Part shown: piece by piece, positions 1 to 8,612 of the stretch
Numbering within the stretch: the first letter of the stretch is position 1
Layout of the letters: every line of letters starts with the position of its first letter
NCBI RefSeq assembly: GCF_007990505.1
Contig: NZ_AP019822.1
Span: forward strand, 248,001-312,000
From: Pseudoleptotrichia goodfellowii
Lineage (GTDB): Bacteria > Fusobacteriota > Fusobacteriia > Fusobacteriales > Leptotrichiaceae
DNA length: 64,000 nt
Reading direction: 5' to 3'
The notes under the pieces: generated by a model
Told to the model about the DNA's origin: nothing
Seen by the model: the letters and a program-made list of their open reading frames with translations, nothing else
Databases searched by the model: none
Position numbers and translations under genes: made by a program

Positions 1-1
1 A

Positions 2-79
2 GATGAAGAGTTTTCACAAATAAATGATATAGGAGAAGCTATTAAATCTATATTGCAAAAAATTCAAAATAAAAAATAA
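2..79 (+). CDS. C-terminal end of an unidentified protein (partial)
   Basis: An open frame enters from the left edge of the window and stops at TAA 77-79, leaving the last 25 residues. They are hydrophilic, with an isoleucine/lysine-rich tail that looks like an amphipathic helix. No motif allows a family call. A weak inverted repeat (CCGAA/TTCGG, 82-98) follows the stop, and yebC begins 55 bases downstream on the same strand. Confidence 0.5.
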   Translation, partial: DEEFSQINDIGEAIKSILQKIQNKK

Positions 80-134
80 TACCGAATATAAGTTTCGGAA
101 ATATTGATACAAATAAAATTATGGAGGTAAGTTT

Positions 135-884
135 GTGGCAGGGCACAGTAAATGGGCAAATATCCAACATAGAAAAGGAAGACAGGATAAACAGAGAGGA
201 AAGGCTTTTACAAGATTAGGAAAAGAATTGATGATTGCGGCAAGAATCGGCGGAGGGAATGTGGACTTTAATCCGAGATTAAGACTTGCCATAGATAAAG
301 CCAAAGCGGCGAATATGCCTAAGGATACTATTGAAAGAGCAATAAAAAAAGGAACAGGGGAACTTGAAGGAGTAGATTATATTGAAATAAGATATGAAGG
401 CTACGGACCCGGTGGAATTGCTTTTTTAGTGGATGTAGTTACCGATAATAAAAACAGATCGGCATCGACAGTAAGAATGAATTTTTCGAGAAATGACGGA
501 AACTTGGGAGAAACAGGTTCTGTTGCATTTATGTTTGACAGAAAAGGGATTTTTGAATTTGAAAAAGGAAAAGTTGATGAAGAAAAACTGATGGAAATCG
601 CACTCGAGGCGGGAGCTGAAGATGTAGCAGACAAAGAAAATTCTCTTGTTGTAATAACCGATCCTAATGATTTTGAAACAGTAAAAGAAACGTTGGAAAA
701 AGAGGGTCTAAAGACGGAAGAAGCTGAAATAACGATGTATCCTCAAAATGAGATAGATATTACAGATACGGAAACTGCAACTAAAATATTGAAGTTATAC
801 GACGATTTGGAAGATAATGAAGACGTTCAGGAAATATATGCCAACTTTAATATAAGTGATGAAGTTTTGAGTCGGATAGAGTAA
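135..884 (+). CDS. yebC: YebC/PmpR family DNA-binding protein
   Basis: This 249-residue protein belongs to the YebC/PmpR family, cytoplasmic proteins described as DNA-binding regulators and, more recently, as helping ribosomes through difficult (proline-rich) stretches. The N-terminus reads MAGHSKWANIQHRKGRQD, the family signature. It is followed by the conserved KELMIAARIGGGN block (about residues 30-43), and length is normal for the family. The start is GTG at 135, supported by GGAGG at 123-127, 7 bases upstream. Neighbours give no functional hint: an unknown gene lies before it and a long non-coding gap follows. The family call is firm. Its target in this organism cannot be told from sequence. 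Confidence 0.95.
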   Translation: MAGHSKWANIQHRKGRQDKQRGKAFTRLGKELMIAARIGGGNVDFNPRLRLAIDKAKAANMPKDTIERAIKKGTGELEGVDYIEIRYEGYGPGGIAFLVDVVTDNKNRSASTVRMNFSRNDGNLGETGSVAFMFDRKGIFEFEKGKVDEEKLMEIALEAGAEDVADKENSLVVITDPNDFETVKETLEKEGLKTEEAEITMYPQNEIDITDTETATKILKLYDDLEDNEDVQEIYANFNISDEVLSRIE

Positions 885-1223
885 GCGGAAATCATCTGCT
901 TTTTACTAAAAAAAGCAGCAAAAAATAACTCAACTCAAATTTTGCATACTTAAAAATGTCCGTTTGCTATGAAAACAAAAAAGATGTTTTCATAAACGCT
1001 CACTAGCACATTTTTTACGTTGTAAAATTTGAATGTTGAGAGAGAAATAAAATTCTGATATTGAAAAAGATAAAATCAAATAAAATTTCTAAAATGAAAA
1101 AAAATTTAAAAATTATTTTTGGTTAAAAAAGTTTTTCTTGATTTTCGATTTATAATATTGTATTTTAGTCATTTGATTGAAAGTAAAGTTAAAAAAATAT
1201 ATTAAAAAAAAAGATTTTAAATA
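885..1223. other. Non-coding gap between yebC and nagE
   Basis: The gap from yebC to nagE is about 430 bases and holds no credible gene. A short A/T-rich hairpin (CTGCTTTTT/AAAAAGCAG, 896-918) follows yebC but lacks a T run after it, so it is at best a weak terminator. Next come the 929-1040 palindrome, then about 180 bases of very AT-rich sequence leading into the nagE promoter. Confidence 0.6.
929..1040. repeat. 112-base composite palindrome in the yebC-nagE gap
   Basis: Nested complementary segments can be read here. CTCAAC (929-934) pairs with GTTGAG (1035-1040). CAAATTTT (936-943) pairs with AAAATTTG (1024-1031). AAAAATG (952-958) pairs with CATTTTT (1009-1015). CGTTT plus TATGAAAAC (961-976, with a GC bulge) pairs with GTTTTCATAAACG (986-998). 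The loop is 977-985. The arms fold into one long interrupted hairpin resembling a small non-autonomous repeat or a structured RNA rather than a simple terminator. I saw no second copy in this window. Confidence 0.6.
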
Positions 1224-1254
1224 TTGACATGAATAACATGAAGTGATATATATT
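1224..1254 (+). promoter_or_regulatory. Promoter of the nag operon
   Basis: A perfect -35 TTGACA lies at 1224-1229. It is followed after 17 bases by TATATA at 1247-1252, extending to TATATT. Placed about 60 bases before the nagE start, it is the obvious sigma-70-type promoter for nagE-nagB-nagA. No clear operator palindrome was recognised. Confidence 0.7.
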
Positions 1255-1315
1255 AAGTATAATAGTGTTTATATTCTACAGGAGTATGGATGAAAAGAAA
1301 AGGAGTTGGTTTGAA

Positions 1316-2752
1316 ATGATGAAGTATTTGCAAAAAATCGGTAAATCTTTGATGTTACCGGTGGCAGTTTTACCGGCAGCAGCGATTTTATTAGGGATAG
1401 GATACAGACTTGATCCTGTAGGTTGGGGAGCTAACAGTTCTATAGCAGCTTTTTTGATTAAGTCGGGAGCCTCTATACTGGATAATATGGGTATTTTATT
1501 TGCAGTGGGAATAGCAATAGGAATGACTAAAGAAAAAGACGGTTCATCGGCTTTAGCAGGATTGGTAGGATTTTTGGTTATAACTACTTTATTATCAAAA
1601 GATTCAGTAGCAGTTTTAACAAAAGTAGACCCCAATAATGTACCTTTAGCTTTTGCAAAAATGAATAACGGAAATGCTTTTATCGGAATATTAGTAGGAA
1701 TAATAGCCGGAGAAATATATAACAGGTTTCATAAAACTGAATTGCCTATGGCGTTTGCCTTTTTCAGCGGAAGAAGACTTGTGCCTATATTAACTGCCAC
1801 AGCAATGCTTGCATTATCACCGGTATTGTTCTTTGTATGGCCTGTAATATTCGGAGCATTATTAACATTCGGAGAAACATTCCTGAAATTGGGAGCTGTA
1901 GGAGCGGGGATATTCGGATTCTTTAACAGACTGTTAATACCGTTAGGATTGCACCATGCTTTAAATGCCGTTTTCTGGTTTGATATAGCAGGTATAAGCG
2001 ATATAAAAAACTTTCTTGGAGGAACGGGAACAAAAGGTATAACGGGAATGTACCAGGCGGGATTCTTCCCTATTATGATGTTCGGATTGCCGGCAGCAGC
2101 ATTTGCAATGTATCAAACAGCAAAGCCTGAAAAGAAAAAACAGGTAGCTTCATTAATGCTTGCTGCGGGAGTTACTTCGTTTGTTACAGGAGTAACAGAG
2201 CCTCTTGAATTTGCATTTATGTTTGTAGCACCTGTACTATATTTTGTACATGCCGTTTTGACAGGAATAAGTTTATTTATATCGGCACTTTTCCATTGGA
2301 CTGCAGGATTCGGATTCAGTGCGGGACTTATTGACTTTACACTTACTTCGGGAATGCCTATGGCAAATAATTCTTTGATGCTGTTAGTACAGGGATTGGT
2401 GTTTGCAGTAATTTATTACTTGTTATTCAGAATATTGATAGTTAAATTTAATCTTATGACACCTGGAAGAGAAGAAGATGATAATAAACAGGAAATGGAA
2501 ATAAGATCATCGAATAATAATCATGCCGAAGTTGCAAAAATTATATATGAAGCATTAGGCGGAAAAGAAAATGTTGTATCTATTGACAACTGTGCAACAA
2601 GATTAAGACTTGAAGTAAAGGATACATCGGCAATAGACGATAAAAAAATAAAACAGGTATCGGCAGGAATAATAAAACCTTCCAAAACAAGTGCTCAGGT
2701 AGTTATAGGACCTTTGGTAGAATTTGTTGCGGAAGAAATGAAAAAATTTTAA
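1316..2752 (+). CDS. nagE: PTS N-acetylglucosamine-type transporter EIICB
   Basis: This membrane permease phosphorylates its sugar during uptake, and N-acetylglucosamine is the expected substrate given nagB and nagA downstream. The glucose-family EIIC domain fills about residues 1-395 with many hydrophobic helices. The EIIB domain follows, with the phosphorylated cysteine C426 in an NCATRLRLEVKD motif. There is no fused EIIA domain (full NagE is about 650 residues, this one 478), so it must take phosphate from a separate EIIA elsewhere. The frame is open back to GTG 1265, but I chose ATG 1316 because AGGAG at 1301-1305 is 10 bases upstream and family members begin MKYLQKIGKSLMLPVAVLP. ATG 1286 has its GGAG only one base away. 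Confidence 0.9.
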   Translation: MMKYLQKIGKSLMLPVAVLPAAAILLGIGYRLDPVGWGANSSIAAFLIKSGASILDNMGILFAVGIAIGMTKEKDGSSALAGLVGFLVITTLLSKDSVAVLTKVDPNNVPLAFAKMNNGNAFIGILVGIIAGEIYNRFHKTELPMAFAFFSGRRLVPILTATAMLALSPVLFFVWPVIFGALLTFGETFLKLGAVGAGIFGFFNRLLIPLGLHHALNAVFWFDIAGISDIKNFLGGTGTKGITGMYQAGFFPIMMFGLPAAAFAMYQTAKPEKKKQVASLMLAAGVTSFVTGVTEPLEFAFMFVAPVLYFVHAVLTGISLFISALFHWTAGFGFSAGLIDFTLTSGMPMANNSLMLLVQGLVFAVIYYLLFRILIVKFNLMTPGREEDDNKQEMEIRSSNNNHAEVAKIIYEALGGKENVVSIDNCATRLRLEVKDTSAIDDKKIKQVSAGIIKPSKTSAQVVIGPLVEFVAEEMKKF

Positions 2753-2793
2753 TGTCGGGAAATGGAAAACAATAAGGAAATAAAAAAACAAAT

Positions 2794-2866
2794 CTCCTGT
2801 ATTGCCATAGCCAGTGTAATAGCTAAACTGTAGTGGCAGGAGTATGAGGGCAGCAACAGCCCTCAT
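2794..2866 (+). repeat. Structured intergenic repeat, copy A
   Basis: Copy A of a three-member family, 73 bases. An outer stem CTCCTG (2794-2799) / CAGGAG (2837-2842) encloses a variable region. It is followed directly by a strong hairpin ATGAGGGC (2844-2851) / GCCCTCAT (2859-2866) with an AGCAACA loop. It sits between nagE and nagB on the coding strand. It could act as a 3' end or processing signal, tuning nagE against nagB-nagA, but the run of T expected of a terminator is missing. Copies B and C are at 24925-24999 and 45657-45730. Confidence 0.7.
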
Positions 2867-2890
2867 TTAAGATTTTAGGAGGGAAGCAGA

Positions 2891-3724
2891 ATGAGAGTAA
2901 TAATTTTGAAAGATAAGCAGGAAATAGGAAAATGGAGTGCTTATCAAATAGCAAAAAAAATATTGAAGTTTAATCCTACAGCAGAGAAGCCTTTTGTTTT
3001 AGGTTTGCCCACAGGATCGACTCCTTTAGGAACATATAAGGAACTTATAAATTTGTATAAAGAAGGGATTATTTCCTTTGAAAATGTTATAACTTTCAAT
3101 ATGGATGAGTATGTAGGACTTTCTCCTGAACATGAGCAAAGTTATCATTATTTTATGCACGAAAATTTATTCAAGCATATTGATATAAAACCTGAAAATG
3201 TTAATATACTTGACGGACTGGCAGAGGATTTGACGAAAGAATGTCAAAGATATGAAGACAAAATAAAAAGTGTCGGAGGAATAAAACTGTTTTTAGGAGG
3301 TATAGGAGAAGACGGACATATCGCTTTTAATGAGCCGGGATCATCTCTCGCTTCGAGAACGAGGGATAAAGAGCTGACTTATGATACTATTCTGGTAAAT
3401 TCGAGATTTTTTGATAATGATGTAAATAAAGTTCCTAAACTTGCGTTGACAGTGGGTGTGGGAACGTTAATGGATTCCGAAGAACTTATGATACTTGCTG
3501 ACGGATATAAAAAAGCAAGAGCCGTATATCATGGAATAGAAGGCGGAATAAATCATTTGTGGACAGTGTCGGCATTGCAGTTACACAGAAGAGCAATTCT
3601 TGTCATTGACGAGTCGGCAGCTTCGGATATAAAAGTAAAAACTTACAGATATTTTAAAGAAATAGAAGCTCATAATCTTGATTTGGAAAAATACAAAGAG
3701 GAAATAATAAAATTAAAAAAATAG
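2891..3724 (+). CDS. nagB: Glucosamine-6-phosphate deaminase
   Basis: This enzyme converts glucosamine 6-phosphate to fructose 6-phosphate and ammonia in the cytoplasm, feeding amino sugar into glycolysis. The catalytic residues fall at the same numbers as in the E. coli enzyme: D72 in FNMDEYVGL, and D141, H143 and E148 in [13 protein letters not shown]. The phosphate-binding [11 protein letters not shown] loop is at about residues 39-49. Length (277) is slightly above the roughly 266 of E. coli. The ATG is preceded by GGAGGG. It lies between nagE and nagA in one operon, with repeat copy A in its leader. Confidence 0.96.
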   Translation: MRVIILKDKQEIGKWSAYQIAKKILKFNPTAEKPFVLGLPTGSTPLGTYKELINLYKEGIISFENVITFNMDEYVGLSPEHEQSYHYFMHENLFKHIDIKPENVNILDGLAEDLTKECQRYEDKIKSVGGIKLFLGGIGEDGHIAFNEPGSSLASRTRDKELTYDTILVNSRFFDNDVNKVPKLALTVGVGTLMDSEELMILADGYKKARAVYHGIEGGINHLWTVSALQLHRRAILVIDESAASDIKVKTYRYFKEIEAHNLDLEKYKEEIIKLKK

Positions 3725-3760
3725 TTTCAATACAAAATATAACTGAAGGAAGGTAATATT

Positions 3761-4909
3761 ATGATTATTAAAAATGCCAAAATTTTTGACGGAGAAAAAT
3801 TTACAGATAAAGATGCTGTAGTTATTGAAGACAAAAAGATAAAAAAAGTAGCAAATACATCGGAATTGTCTGAAGAAGAATTGAAAAATCATGAAGTGGT
3901 AGACATAAACGGAATGATCTTATCGCCGGGATTCCTTGATTTGCAGATAAACGGATGCGGAGGAGTTCTTTTTAATGACGATATTTCAAGAAAAGCATTG
4001 GAAATAATGAATGAGACTAATAAAAGATTCGGATGTACTTCATTTTTGCCTACACTGATAACATCTCCCGATGAAAAAATAGAAAAAGCATTAGATTTGA
4101 TAAAAGAAATGCAGGATAAAGAAGAAATAGGAGTTTTGGGACTTCATATAGAAGGTCCTTATATAAGTGTGGAGAAAAAAGGTATTCACAGACCTGAATA
4201 TATAAGAATTTTATCCGATGAAATGATACAGAAAATAGCAGATGCAGGACCTGAAGTAACAAAAATAATAACTATTGCTCCTGAAAAAGCTAAAGTTGAA
4301 CATTTGAAAACTTTGAAAAATGCAGGTTTAAATATAGCTGTAGGGCACACAAATGCTACTTACGAAGAATGTATGGAAAAGAAAGAATATTTTAACTGTG
4401 CAACACATCTGTACAATGCGATGAGTCCTTTAGAATCAAGAAATCCGGGAGTTATAGGGTTCTTATTTAATAATGATACTACAAACTGCGGAATAATAAT
4501 AGACGGGTTCCACATGGAATATCCTTCGGCGGAAATCGCAAAGAAAATATTGAAAGAAAGACTTTATCTTGTGACTGATGCCGTAAGTCCTGCGGGAACT
4601 GACAATATGACAGAATTTATGTTTGAAGGAAACAGAGTGTTGTATGAAAACGGAAGATGTTATTCTCCTTTAGGAACATTGGGAGGATCGGCTCTTGTTA
4701 TGATAGACGGAGTTAAAAATCTTGTGCAGCATGTGCATGTTTCTCAGGAAGAAGCACTGAGAATGGCTACTTCTTATCCTGCAAAAGCCATATCCGTAAA
4801 TGACAGATACGGATATATAAAAGAAGGATATATAGCCGATTTGACTTATTTTGATGATAATTATAAAGTCAAAGGAACAGTGGCAAAAGGAAATCTTACA
4901 AAATATTAA
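3761..4909 (+). CDS. nagA: N-acetylglucosamine-6-phosphate deacetylase
   Basis: This amidohydrolase removes acetate from GlcNAc-6-phosphate made by NagE and supplies NagB. The signature LQINGCGG is at residues 61-68. Metal ligands are recognisable as E131 (HIEGPYIS), H196 (VGHTNAT) and H217 (CATHLYNAM), with the catalytic aspartate D273 (VTDAVSPAG). At 382 residues it has the usual length. The start is ATG after GAAGGAAGG, 36 bases behind nagB. Together with nagE and nagB this completes the path from external GlcNAc to fructose 6-phosphate. Confidence 0.96.
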   Translation: MIIKNAKIFDGEKFTDKDAVVIEDKKIKKVANTSELSEEELKNHEVVDINGMILSPGFLDLQINGCGGVLFNDDISRKALEIMNETNKRFGCTSFLPTLITSPDEKIEKALDLIKEMQDKEEIGVLGLHIEGPYISVEKKGIHRPEYIRILSDEMIQKIADAGPEVTKIITIAPEKAKVEHLKTLKNAGLNIAVGHTNATYEECMEKKEYFNCATHLYNAMSPLESRNPGVIGFLFNNDTTNCGIIIDGFHMEYPSAEIAKKILKERLYLVTDAVSPAGTDNMTEFMFEGNRVLYENGRCYSPLGTLGGSALVMIDGVKNLVQHVHVSQEEALRMATSYPAKAISVNDRYGYIKEGYIADLTYFDDNYKVKGTVAKGNLTKY

Positions 4910-4923
4910 TAAAAGAGGAAGTT

Positions 4924-6516
4924 ATGGCAAAGGGTATATTACGTGAATTACATGATATTAATTCTTTAAAATCAAGAAGAAAAAGTACGGTTTTAATATT
5001 TTTCTGTTTTTTAACGGGAATTGTTACAGGAGGAGTTGTTGCTTCTTACAGATTACTACTGGATAAAATAGCATATTTCAGACACGATTTTTTTAAAGAT
5101 ATGTCTTTGGGAAGAGTGATTATCGGAATGTCGATTTTTATTCTCATAGGAATTGCTGTACAGTTTATGCTTTCAAAATATCCTATGATAAGCGGGAGCG
5201 GAATACCTCAGGTAAATGGTTTGCTGCAAAAGAAAGTCGGATTTAACTGGTTTCCCGAATTGATATGTAAATTTGTCGGAGGAGTTTTGGCAATCGGAAC
5301 AGGGATGTCTTTGGGAAGAGAAGGTCCTTCCATTCATTTGGGTGCATTAATAGGTGACGGGATAAATAAACTATCCAAGAGAACAAGTGTAGAAGAAAAA
5401 TATCTGGTTACATGCGGAGCAAGTGCAGGATTATCAGCTGCATTTAATGCTCCTCTTGCAGGAGCAATATTTGCACTGGAAGAACTGCATAAGTTTTTCT
5501 CTCCGTTACTGCTTATTTGTGTACTTGTAGCAAGCGGTGCTGCCAATTATGTATCAAGAACGATTTTGAAAACCGGAATTACTTTTCAGCATAATTTTGT
5601 TTTACCTGACGGTACTTCTCCTCTATTTGCTATTGTAACGACTGTAATTTTTTGTGTTATTATGGCAGTATCGGGAAAAGCTTTCGGATATTTTCTTGTT
5701 TATTTCCAGAAAAAGTACAAGGGAGTAAAGCTGAATAAATATTTAAAAATATCATGTTTTATGATAATTGCTTATTTGACAGCGGTATTTTTTAGAGAAG
5801 TAACAGGCGGCGGACACGATTTGATAGAAAATATGTTTCAAGCCGATGTTCCTCTGAAAATATTGTTCGTTATTCTGATTTTGAAGTTTTTTTACAGTAT
5901 GCTCAGTTACAGCACAGGCTTTCCGGGCGGGATATTTTTGCCGATGCTCGTAATCGGAGCATTAGTCGGAAAAGTGTACGGAGTGATTTTAGTTAATTAT
6001 TTTTCTGCTTCAAATGAATTTATAGTTCATTTTATGCTTTTGGGAATGGCAGCTTACTTTACGGCAGTAGTAAAAGCACCTATAACAGGGATTATACTTA
6101 TACTTGAAATGACGGGAAATTTTTCTTGTCTGTTTTTGCTTACGATAACTGCAACAATTACTTATATTTTGACTGAAATGATGAAAATGGAGCCGATTTA
6201 TGAAGTGCTGTTTGAAAATATGTTTGCTAAAAGTGAAACTGAAAAAAAGGGCAGCCACAGTCCGGGAAAAGAAAACAAAATTGTTACTTTGCTGATACAT
6301 GTAGGAGCCGACTCCGAATTGGAAAATAAAAAAATAAAAGATCTCAATTTGCCGAAAAAGCTTTTGATTGTGAGTGTCAGAGCTAACGGGAAAGAATATA
6401 TTCCTGACGGAGAGACCGTTGTAAGAAGCGGAAATCAGCTTGTAATTGTAACGGATTACAAAACTGCTCAGAAGTATGCTTATGATTTGAAAGATAAGGG
6501 GATAAAGATTTTATAA
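4924..6516 (+). CDS. ClC-type chloride/proton (or anion) antiporter with TrkA-C domain
   Basis: This is an integral membrane anion channel or exchanger of the ClC family. Family motifs are GSGIPQV, GREGPSIHLG carrying the gating glutamate, FALEEL carrying the paired glutamates that include the internal proton glutamate of exchangers (about residue 187), and FPGGIFLPML. About 440 residues form the membrane part. The last 80 or so (from TLLIHVGADSEL) look like a cytoplasmic RCK/TrkA-C domain that could bind a regulatory ligand. Having both glutamates favours an H+/anion exchanger over a channel. Only 14 bases separate it from nagA, so it probably shares the nag transcript. Any link to amino-sugar use is unknown; acid or ion balance is a guess. 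Confidence 0.9.
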   Translation: MAKGILRELHDINSLKSRRKSTVLIFFCFLTGIVTGGVVASYRLLLDKIAYFRHDFFKDMSLGRVIIGMSIFILIGIAVQFMLSKYPMISGSGIPQVNGLLQKKVGFNWFPELICKFVGGVLAIGTGMSLGREGPSIHLGALIGDGINKLSKRTSVEEKYLVTCGASAGLSAAFNAPLAGAIFALEELHKFFSPLLLICVLVASGAANYVSRTILKTGITFQHNFVLPDGTSPLFAIVTTVIFCVIMAVSGKAFGYFLVYFQKKYKGVKLNKYLKISCFMIIAYLTAVFFREVTGGGHDLIENMFQADVPLKILFVILILKFFYSMLSYSTGFPGGIFLPMLVIGALVGKVYGVILVNYFSASNEFIVHFMLLGMAAYFTAVVKAPITGIILILEMTGNFSCLFLLTITATITYILTEMMKMEPIYEVLFENMFAKSETEKKGSHSPGKENKIVTLLIHVGADSELENKKIKDLNLPKKLLIVSVRANGKEYIPDGETVVRSGNQLVIVTDYKTAQKYAYDLKDKGIKIL

Positions 6517-6624
6517 AATAATTTTTGAAAAATGTAACTATTGCTTGACTTTGTGTATTAGTTTTGTTTTTTCATTTTGAAAACAAAGAGAAATTCAGGT
6601 AAAATAACGGTTTATATATAATTT

Positions 6625-6669
6625 AAAAAATCCTGTGATTCATTAATAATGAAAATACGGGATTTTTTC
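6625..6669 (+). terminator. Terminator after clc
   Basis: Arms 6625-6636 (AAAAAATCCTGT) and 6657-6668 (ACGGGATTTTTT) form an 11-12 bp stem ending in a T run. It closes the nag-clc operon just before the insertion sequence. Confidence 0.7.
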
Positions 6670-6701
6670 TATATAATCCTTAAAACTAAGAAAATTAAAA
6701 T

Positions 6702-8432
6702 CCTAAATTTCCGAAGAATTATACATATGAAAAAAGGACATAGAATTAGTCTTTTTCTATAATAATTCTTCAGGAAATTTAATATCCATATATTTAAATA
6801 TTTCTTTCTGTTTCTTTGTTACTTCTCCCAATTTAAGTTTTTCATTACCTCTTTCATAACTTTCTATCAAGTCCAATTCATCAAGAAGTTCCTGTGTTGT
6901 GTATTTCTTATATAATTCTTTTTCACTCATCTTATTTTTTATATACGATAGCATTACTAATGACACGAATGTTACAAATATTTTTCCATCCATTGTAGGT
7001 TTTGATGATACTCTTAATCTTCTTGCATCAAGTCGGTCTTTTATATTATGAAATGCTTTCTCTGCTACATCTTTTTGTCTATATATACTTAATATTTCTC
7101 TTGCTTCAAGATTTTCATTACTTATCAAACTGAAATAACCATATTTTTTCATATGTTTTTCTATAATATCATCTTTTGCTACAGCAATTATATTTTCTTT
7201 TTCAACTTTAATATCGAAATATTTCCTATAGTCTTCGACTCTTTTTTCATTTTCTACATTATTTTCTATATCTGTTTTTAATTTAATCAGGTATTCTGTA
7301 AAATCTTTATCTTCTTTTAAAGCTTTTCATCATCAAAAAACACATACAAGTAAAGATACTTCTTATTTTCCTTGTCTGTATCGTCCCACATAAGTATTTC
7401 TTTTTTTACCATATATATTATATTCAGCTATATAATTAGTAAATTTCTTAATATCTTTTACTTTTCTATTCTTTCTTTTATTATTTTTGATGATGACTTT
7501 GTTCCTACAATAAATTTAAATTTATTATTCATGAGTTCATCTATATTGTTTTACTGTAGAATCCTCTATCCATCACTAATTTAGGTTTCTTAACTCCTAT
7601 ATACTGAACATCTTTTATTAATCTTCTAACTGTTGACACATCAACAATGTTTCCTGGTAAAACTCTATAGTAAAAAGGCAATCTTGACTTTTCTCCATAC
7701 AAAATTGCAAGATTGATTTGTGCTAATGTATCATTTTCCTTATTATATCCGTATCTCATTTGATTAATAGCTTTTGAATAAGATGATATGCTTGTTGTAT
7801 CATAAGCCCAATACTCATCTTCTTTCAACTGTTCAGCCTGTAATTTAAAGAAATTGTTTTTTCCGCTTTCATTTATTTCTGAAAACATTTCACTTATTCT
7901 TTGAGAAGTTAGTTCACTTCTGTTAAATGTTTTATGAATTTTACTCCATTTTCATATCTTGATATAGGACTATCTTTTCTAATATCAGATATTGTGCAAC
8001 AGATAAAATTTCTTTGTACAAATCAGGAAAACATTCTTTAAGATTAGAAGTCAGTCCCAATTTTTTAGCAATAAGATTTAAAAGCAGATTAGCACCATAA
8101 AATTTACGCTTATCATTTTGAGCTTTATTTTCTTCCAATTTCTTTTTTGGAGTGGAAGTAGGTACAATTTGTCCAGTAAGAGGGTCCTTAATACCGATTA
8201 ATTTTCTTTTAGATTTAGATTTTTTTTCAGATTTATCCCAATAGTTAATAGATTCATAAACATAAGTTTTATTGTATTTTTTATTATATAGAAAAACTAA
8301 AGAAGCCATAAGATTATCACCTATGTATAATTATACATAGAAATAAAGAAAAAGTCAAGAAAAAAATGTAGAAAAAAGCAATAAAATTAATCTTTTTTCT
8401 ACTTCATATGTTTATTTCTTCGGAAATTTAGG
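6702..8432 (-). mobile_element. IS1634-family-like insertion sequence, degenerate but with intact ends
   Basis: A 1731-base element bounded by inverted repeats: CCTAAATTTCCGAAGAA at 6702-6718 and its complement at 8416-8432. Similarity continues inward (ACATATGAA then an A run). TAAAAT lies immediately outside both ends (6696-6701 and 8433-8438), a 6-base target duplication in the range usual for this family. The element carries a single transposase reading leftward, broken by frameshifts. It separates the clc terminator from the leader of the giant autotransporter, so it may have altered that gene's upstream region. Confidence 0.85.
6757..8309 (-). pseudogene. DDE transposase (IS1634-like), frameshifted
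   Basis: Read right to left, three in-frame pieces (8309-7941, 7888-7541, 7152-6757) together make one transposase. The start is MASLVFLYNKKYNKTYVYES. Catalytic acidic residues lie in AYDTTSISS and VMDRGFYS and in the YRQKDVAEKAFHNIKD block. Rejoining the pieces needs single A insertions in A-runs, for example at GAAAAGATAG and TATGAAAATGG near 7960, AGTAAAACAATATAG near 7550 and GAAAAGTAAAAG near 7462. At least four such losses make it inactive as written. Neighbouring A-rich genes are intact, which argues for decay rather than sequencing error, but the homopolymer pattern leaves error possible. Confidence 0.85.
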
Positions 8433-8612
8433 TAAAATATAAAAGAAGTATAATTAAAATGATTATTTTTATTCCAATAAAGAAATTAAAATTAATAAAA
8501 ATTCAGTAAATATAGCAAATTTATTTGTAGATAAAAATAAAGTTTTATATTTGATGAAAAATATGAACAGATATTAAGTTTAATACTAATAAAAAACAAA
8601 GGAGTGATTATT
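8433..8612. other. Leader of the autotransporter gene
   Basis: These 180 very AT-rich bases lie between the insertion sequence and the autotransporter. They contain the ribosome site AAAGGAG (8598-8604). No convincing -35/-10 pair stands out, so either the promoter is weak or the insertion displaced the original one. Confidence 0.4.

Noticed and set aside
82-98. Terminator after the first partial gene
   Set aside because: A five-base stem (CCGAA/TTCGG) with no T run is too weak to call.
896-918. Strong terminator after yebC
   Set aside because: The stem is mostly A-T and not followed by a T run; kept only as a remark within the non-coding gap.
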